DNA from: Hymenobacter monticola | Lineage (GTDB): Bacteria > Bacteroidota > Bacteroidia > Cytophagales > Hymenobacteraceae | Assembly: GCF_022811645.1 (NCBI RefSeq) | Contig: NZ_CP094534.1 | Span: forward strand, 248,001 to 312,000 | DNA length: 64,000 bases | Reading direction: 5' to 3' | Shown: piece after piece, positions 59,964 through 64,000 of the stretch | How the letters are laid out: each line of letters starts with the position of its first letter | How positions within the stretch are numbered: position 1 is the first letter of the stretch | Notes under the pieces: generated by a model | Told to the model about the DNA's origin: nothing | Seen by the model: only the letters and a program-made list of their open reading frames with translations | Databases searched by the model: none | Translations under genes and position numbers: made by a program

Positions 59964-60368
59964 CTAGCGCGTCTGCACCCATGCGCTGTCCTTCTCGGTG
60001 ATGCCCAGCATGAGTTTGGCGGCCGAAATGTGCAATACGCATTGGTAAGCGCCCGCCGTGTTGGAGCCCGCTACGAAAATCTCATCATAGGCCACGCAGA
60101 AGCCGTCCTCAAACGTGAGGACTTCGCGGGCAATGGGCCGGTCGGTTTGCTGAAAGGTGAGGTAGCCGCTGTGCTTTTTGTGCGGGTCGGTGGCCCAGGC
60201 CAGCAGTTGGTCGCCGTCGGGCACGTCGAGGTGCAGGGTGATGAGGCCGCTGCGCACCTTGGCCGACACCCGGCCCCGCTCGCTGGTGGTTTGGCTAAAC
60301 TCGTAGGCGCAGTGCACCACCGGATAATCCTGGCCGGCCAGGGAGAGTATGCAGCGAAAAGATGCCAT
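59964..60368 (-). CDS. tssD: T6SS tube protein TssD (Hcp), copy A
   Basis: The 134-residue protein matches the subtype iii Hcp pattern: ASFRCILSLAGQDYPVVHCAYEFSQTTSERGR, then beta-rich segments GLITLHLDVPDG, GYLTFQQTD and EVLTFEDGFCVAYDEIFV and the end HISAAKLMLGITEKDSAWV. Hexamers stack into the inner tube. A second, divergent copy lies 33 bases upstream. One of them may be the structural tube and the other a variant or cargo carrier. Confidence 0.82.
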   Translation of the reverse strand: MASFRCILSLAGQDYPVVHCAYEFSQTTSERGRVSAKVRSGLITLHLDVPDGDQLLAWATDPHKKHSGYLTFQQTDRPIAREVLTFEDGFCVAYDEIFVAGSNTAGAYQCVLHISAAKLMLGITEKDSAWVQTR

Positions 60369-60401
60369 AAAAGGAACCGGGCAGCCCCGGCGAGCTAAGG
60401 A

Positions 60402-60797
60402 TTAAGCGGGCCACTTGTTGTCGAGCGTCACCTCGCCACTGCTGAGCCGGTTAGCCGACAGCGTGAGCGTCATGGTCATGCCCATTTCCGAAGCCGAGCC
60501 GTCGAATTGCTTGCCCAGGCCCACACAGTAGGCATCCTCGAAGCGGATGGTTTTGCGGCGCGAAAGGCGGTTATGGGCCGCAAACACCACAATTTCCCCA
60601 CTCATTCTTTTGGTATCGTCCAGGGCCCAGTGGTGCAGCGCCTCGTCGGGCTCCGAATCCAACTCGACCTGCAGCCGGCCGCCCTGCACGCGGGCGTCGG
60701 GACGGCCCACCACGTCGGTGTTTTGCTGCACGCCCCAGCTAAAGCGCCGGACGGAATACTGTTTGTTGTTGACGATGAGCGCGGCGCTGAACGACAT
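60402..60797 (-). CDS. tssD: T6SS tube protein TssD (Hcp), copy B
   Basis: The ATG at 60797 gives 131 residues: MSFSAALIVNNKQYSVRRFSWGVQQNTDVVGRPDAR, then RLQVELDSEPDEALHHWALD, GEIVVFAAHN and TIRFEDAYCVGLGKQFDG, ending LTLSANRLSSGEVTLDNKW. This is the commoner form of Bacteroidota Hcp. It differs from copy A at most positions, so the two are old duplicates. The upstream gap of 292 bases to tssE must hold divergent promoters; a short hairpin (60887-60894 with 60904-60911) is present there, but no good consensus promoter was found. Confidence 0.85.
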   Translation of the reverse strand: MSFSAALIVNNKQYSVRRFSWGVQQNTDVVGRPDARVQGGRLQVELDSEPDEALHHWALDDTKRMSGEIVVFAAHNRLSRRKTIRFEDAYCVGLGKQFDGSASEMGMTMTLTLSANRLSSGEVTLDNKWPA

Positions 60798-61089
60798 AAG
60801 GGTAGCAGTGAGTGGACGCGTAAACCAGAGAACCAACAAGTCAGCCCCTGGCTTAGGATACGATGGAAGGAAAATAAAGATAGAAGAAAGCGCCAACTCC
60901 GCAGGCGCTTTGATGCCGCCGGCCACTTCCGGCCCCGGCCCCCACCCGCATTGCCCCAGCCTTGGAGGCAGGGAAAATTTGCGGCCGCCGACGGCCATAG
61001 TGGCCGGAAAACCGTTTATTTGGCCAAACAAAGCAGCCAGCTTCGGCATTTGCCTGGCCACCTGCGTTCGCACTGCCGTATCGTTTTGT

Positions 61090-61515
61090 ATGAGTGCCAC
61101 CTACTACCGTCTGCCGCTCGATTTGGAAGGGATTCTGGAGCGCCGCCAGCTGCCGCGCTGCTCGGTGCAGGAATCCATTGCCCAGCACCTGTACCTGATG
61201 CTCACCACCCACTTCGGCGAGTCGCGCTACGAGCCCGAATTCGGCTGCCAGGTGTGGGAGCAGGACTTTGAAGCTATGACCACCATGCGCTGGAAGGACA
61301 GCGTGCAGAAATCCGTAGAGCAAGCCATTCGAGAGTTTGAGCCCCGCCTGGTGCGCGCCCAGGCCCAGGTGGCGGTGATGGATTTTGAGCTCAAAAACGT
61401 CAACCAGCGCATTCGCAAACGGCTGGAAGTAACCATCAACGCCGCCCTGCACCGCACCGACGAGCCCTTTGCCTTTCAGGCCAGCCTGTTTGTGGCGCCG
61501 CTCTCAGTCGATTAG
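61090..61515 (+). CDS. tssE: T6SS baseplate protein TssE (gp25-like)
   Basis: The ATG at 61090 gives 141 residues. The gp25/TssE pattern is present: RLPLDLEGILERRQLPRCSVQESIAQHLYLMLTTHFGESRYEPEFGCQVWEQDF, with the conserved E-P-x-F-G-C segment, and then SVEQAIREFEPRLVRAQ and VTINAALHRTDEPFAF. TssE starts sheath assembly on the baseplate. The tssF gene follows 47 bases downstream. Confidence 0.88.
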   Translation: MSATYYRLPLDLEGILERRQLPRCSVQESIAQHLYLMLTTHFGESRYEPEFGCQVWEQDFEAMTTMRWKDSVQKSVEQAIREFEPRLVRAQAQVAVMDFELKNVNQRIRKRLEVTINAALHRTDEPFAFQASLFVAPLSVD

Positions 61516-61562
61516 CTGATTCCTTCTACTCCCCGTTTTTTCACGCCTTCCGGTTCTTTCCC

Positions 61563-63437
61563 GTGCTGCCTCCGCCGTCTTTCCCCACGCCCGCCGCCAC
61601 CGATTTCAGCAAAGCCAGCATTAAGAGCCGCCTCACCCGCCAGGCGGCCGAGCTGTGGGGCTACGGCGAGGCCGACCTCGACGGCTTCGACCCGCTGGTG
61701 CACGTGCTGCTCGAAGCCTGCGCCGTGGAATTTGAGAAAATTGGCCAAGAGCTGCACAGCACGCAGGACCGGCTGGTGGAGCGCCTGGCCACCCTGCTGA
61801 ACCCCGACGTGGTGGACGCCCCGCACCCGGCCCACGCCGTGGCGCAGGCCCGCGCCCGCGAGGCGCTGGTGCAGCTGCCCAACGACGCGCAGTTTGTGTT
61901 TGCGCCGCCCACCGTGGGCCGCCAGGCCGCCGGCCAGGAACTGTTTTTTTCGCCGCTGCAAGGCACGCGCCTCGTGAGCGGGGCCGTGCGCTGCCTGGCC
62001 ACCGATGCCACCGTGTGGCAGGTGGAAGCCAACGGCCAGAAGCGCGTGGTGGCCCAGGCCGCCAGCCCCGCCCCCACCGAGCACCGCCGCCTCTGGATAG
62101 GCCTGAGCCTCCCGGCCGAAGGCGTCAAAATCAGCGACCTGACGTTTTACTTCGACTGGCTGAACGAGCCGCGTCGGGCCGCCTACGCCGCCTTTTTGCC
62201 TGGCGAGCAGTGGCTGCTGGGCCGCTATGAATTGCAAGCCAGCCAGGGCCTGCCCGAGCCGCCCGCCGGCGTTGGCGCCCCGGCCGGCTCCCTCAACGGG
62301 GAGTATGATTTCCTGCAGCGCGTAGAGCAGCAGGTGCGGGAGCTGTACGCACCGGCCTTTGTGCAGCTGAGCGGCCCGGCAAGCGCGCTGGCAGCCTACG
62401 CGCCCCGCCCCTACCCTGCCGAGCTGGCCGATTCCTTTCAGGCTGCCACCGAGCTGCAGGGCCTCACGCAGCCGCTGACGTGGCTGGAAGTGCGCTTTGC
62501 CCACGCCCTGCCGCCCGAGGCGTTCGAGCAGCTGGTGTGTGCCCTCAATTGCTTCCCGGTGCTCAACCGGCGCCTGCACAAGGTGCTGTTTCGGCTGCAG
62601 CCGGCCCTCAACCTGTTTCCGCTGGTGAGCGAGGAGCCGTTTCTGGCCATTCGCGACGTCTACAGTCTCAGCAACGTGGCTTACCGCCCCACCACCCTCA
62701 GTGACCTGAGCGAGGGCGCCACCGATACCTACACGCTGCGCACCCACGGCGTGGGCCGCTTCGACACCCGCACCGGCCGCGAAGCCCTGCGCGAGCTGCT
62801 GGAGCTGCTGCGCGACGAAAGCAGCGCCTTCACGGCCGCCGGCACCGATTTTGTGGGCTCTATCCTGCGCGAGCTCGACCAGAACCTGGCCCGTCTTGAG
62901 GAGCGCCTCGACCGCACGCGCGCCGCCGAGCAGCCGGTGCCTTACGTGCTGTTACGCCCCAAAAACGTGAACGACAGCGTATACCTCGAATACTGGTCGA
63001 GCAACGGCGAAGCGGCCAACCGCCTGGCTGCCGGCAGCCAGCTGCGCATCCACGACGGCCATTTTATTGACGAAGTGCGCCTGCTCACCACCACCAGCGG
63101 CGGGCGCGAGCGGCCCCGCCCCGAGGAACGCACCCACGCCCTGCGCCGCAACCTGCTGGCCCGCAACCGCCTCGTGACCCTGGCCGATATTAAGGCCGCC
63201 TGCTGGGCCGAGCTGGGCCCGCAGCTGGCCGCCGTGCACGTCGAAAAGGCTTTCCAGACCGGGAGCACGCCCACGGCGGGCTTTGTGCGCTGCATCCGGG
63301 TGATGCTCACGCCGGCCGAGCCCACCCGCCTAAGCGCGCCCGAGTGGCAGCGCGCCAGCCAAGAGCTGCACACGGTGCTATCGGGCCAGTCGGCCCTGAA
63401 CATGCCGTACGAGGTGGTGGTGAAAACGGCGGGTTGA
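61563..63437 (+). CDS. tssF: T6SS baseplate protein TssF
   Basis: The 624-residue protein starts at GTG 61563; no ATG is available between the upstream stop and the conserved region. The beginning, SKASIKSRLTRQAAELWGYGEADLDGFDPLVHVLLEACAVEFEKIGQELHSTQDRLVERLATLLNP, has the characteristic helical start of TssF, and the end has AAVHVEKAFQTG followed by a phage-gpJ-like strand part (VRCIRVMLTP, VLSGQSALNMPYEVVVK). TssF with TssG and TssE makes the wedge around VgrG. Confidence 0.87.
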   Translation: MLPPPSFPTPAATDFSKASIKSRLTRQAAELWGYGEADLDGFDPLVHVLLEACAVEFEKIGQELHSTQDRLVERLATLLNPDVVDAPHPAHAVAQARAREALVQLPNDAQFVFAPPTVGRQAAGQELFFSPLQGTRLVSGAVRCLATDATVWQVEANGQKRVVAQAASPAPTEHRRLWIGLSLPAEGVKISDLTFYFDWLNEPRRAAYAAFLPGEQWLLGRYELQASQGLPEPPAGVGAPAGSLNGEYDFLQRVEQQVRELYAPAFVQLSGPASALAAYAPRPYPAELADSFQAATELQGLTQPLTWLEVRFAHALPPEAFEQLVCALNCFPVLNRRLHKVLFRLQPALNLFPLVSEEPFLAIRDVYSLSNVAYRPTTLSDLSEGATDTYTLRTHGVGRFDTRTGREALRELLELLRDESSAFTAAGTDFVGSILRELDQNLARLEERLDRTRAAEQPVPYVLLRPKNVNDSVYLEYWSSNGEAANRLAAGSQLRIHDGHFIDEVRLLTTTSGGRERPRPEERTHALRRNLLARNRLVTLADIKAACWAELGPQLAAVHVEKAFQTGSTPTAGFVRCIRVMLTPAEPTRLSAPEWQRASQELHTVLSGQSALNMPYEVVVKTAG

Positions 63438-63441
63438 GGTA

Positions 63442-63486
63442 ATAAACCGGTGGCTACAAGCAAATAGCTTGTAGCCACCGGTTTAT
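63442..63486. terminator. Perfect 20-bp convergent terminator
   Basis: Arms 63442-63461 and 63467-63486 are exact complements around the loop AAATA. It separates the convergent tssF and tssH genes; its flanks are AT-rich rather than long T-runs. Confidence 0.8.
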
Positions 63487-63511
63487 CTGTCACAGAACTA
63501 AAAATTGCAAA

Positions 63512-64000
63512 TCAGGCATCTGCGGGAGCGATGGCGCTGGCCGGCTCAGCAGGAGCTGCGGTGGCCATGGCCTCATCGGTAGCGTCGGTTTGCGTAGTAG
63601 TCCACGTCACGGCGTCGCTGCCTTCGGGTTTGTCCAGGGTGAGCACGGTGCCGGGCCGGGCTTCGCCGCTGATGATGAGCCGCGAGATGGGCCGCCGCAG
63701 TTGCTGCCGAATCACGCCGGTGATGGGCCGCGCCCCGTACTTGGGCGTGAAGCCCGACAAGGCCAGGTGCTGCCGGGCCTCGGGGCTGAGCGTGAGCGTG
63801 ATGCCCTGCCGCCGCAGCTGCTCGGTGAGGGGGCGCAGGTGAATGTCGAAAATGCGGCCCACGTTTTCTTCCGAGATGGGGGCAAAGGGCACGATTTCGG
63901 TGAGGCGCGCCAGAAACTCGGGCCGGAAAAAGCGGGCCATGGTTTCCATCAGGTCGGTGGAGGCGGGCACGTTGCCGGCCGCGAAAGACGCCGCAATCTG
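63512..64000 (-). CDS. tssH: T6SS sheath-recycling ATPase TssH/ClpV, C-terminal part (runs off right edge)
   Basis: The frame is open to the window edge, so only the last 162 codons are seen. They hold the end of the second AAA+ domain of a Clp ATPase: MARFFRPEFLARLTEIVPFAPI with the sensor Arg region, then the C-terminal small domain with GFTPKYGARPITGVIRQQLRRPISRLIISG. The tail of about 30 residues is Ala/Thr/Glu-rich. With tssE and tssF next to it, ClpV is more likely than ClpB; the N-terminal sheath-binding domain that would prove it is outside the window. Confidence 0.8.
   Translation of the reverse strand, partial: QIAASFAAGNVPASTDLMETMARFFRPEFLARLTEIVPFAPISEENVGRIFDIHLRPLTEQLRRQGITLTLSPEARQHLALSGFTPKYGARPITGVIRQQLRRPISRLIISGEARPGTVLTLDKPEGSDAVTWTTTQTDATDEAMATAAPAEPASAIAPADA

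Overview
The window looks like chromosome from a high-GC Bacteroidota bacterium of the Hymenobacter type. The main evidence is five secreted proteins ending in type IX secretion (T9SS) sorting domains, promoters of the TTTG-N19-21-TAnnTTTG form instead of -35/-10 boxes, little sign of Shine-Dalgarno sequences, SusB-type GH97 and GH43 enzymes, and a Bacteroidota-type (subtype iii) type VI secretion system (T6SS).

Layout. (1) 1-8.5 kb, minus strand: a nucleotide biosynthesis block in transcription order pyrD, pyrF, pyrE, purL, purQ, purC-purE fusion and an unknown gene cut by the window edge. Hairpins and a long structured leader punctuate it. (2) 8.6-14 kb: a possible small transcript, a lipoprotein nuclease and two large T9SS cargo proteins. 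(3) 14.2-18.6 kb: a sigma-54 activator response regulator followed by a hybrid histidine kinase. (4) 18.7-19.3 kb: a 35-residue membrane protein and a 130-residue T9SS protein that is almost only sorting domain. (5) 19.5-22.8 kb: flavoprotein, type III polyketide synthase and methyltransferase, resembling the srsABC phenolic-lipid operon of Streptomyces. (6) 22.9-27 kb: two more T9SS cargo proteins, the first with a (CT)11 tract in its signal peptide. (7) 27-37.2 kb: HDAC-like deacetylase, GH43, GH97, a RibD/DHFR-fold reductase and a Tat-exported yagTSR-type molybdenum enzyme. (8) 37.4-45.6 kb: small secreted proteins, tRNA-Val(GAC), two tandem outer-membrane barrel paralogues, a membrane protein, an alpha/beta-hydrolase-fold protein lacking its nucleophile Ser, a DJ-1/PfpI protein, a PAS histidine kinase, and a BLUF photoreceptor gene with a stop codon at its photoactive Tyr. 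(9) 45.9-64 kb: the T6SS, with tssG, tssN, tssK, tssO, two tssD (Hcp), tssE, tssF and the 3' end of tssH (clpV). Set into it is a cargo island: vgrG, an unknown protein, a PAAR-like tip, a Tle1 (DUF2235) lipase and an array of DUF2931 proteins including one decayed copy, plus a divergent, unrecognised effector/immunity-like pair. TssB, TssC, TssP, TssQ and TssR are not seen here and may lie beyond the right edge.

How the parts work together: the T6SS genes would build a contractile injector whose VgrG/PAAR spike carries Tle1 and perhaps the unrecognised 443-residue protein, while the coupled lipoprotein and membrane-anchored proteins would protect the producer. The T9SS cargo and glycoside hydrolases suit a surface-living polysaccharide degrader. 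Dispersed palindromic repeats of several families occupy intergenic spaces. All functions are inferred from reading the sequence; no database search was possible.
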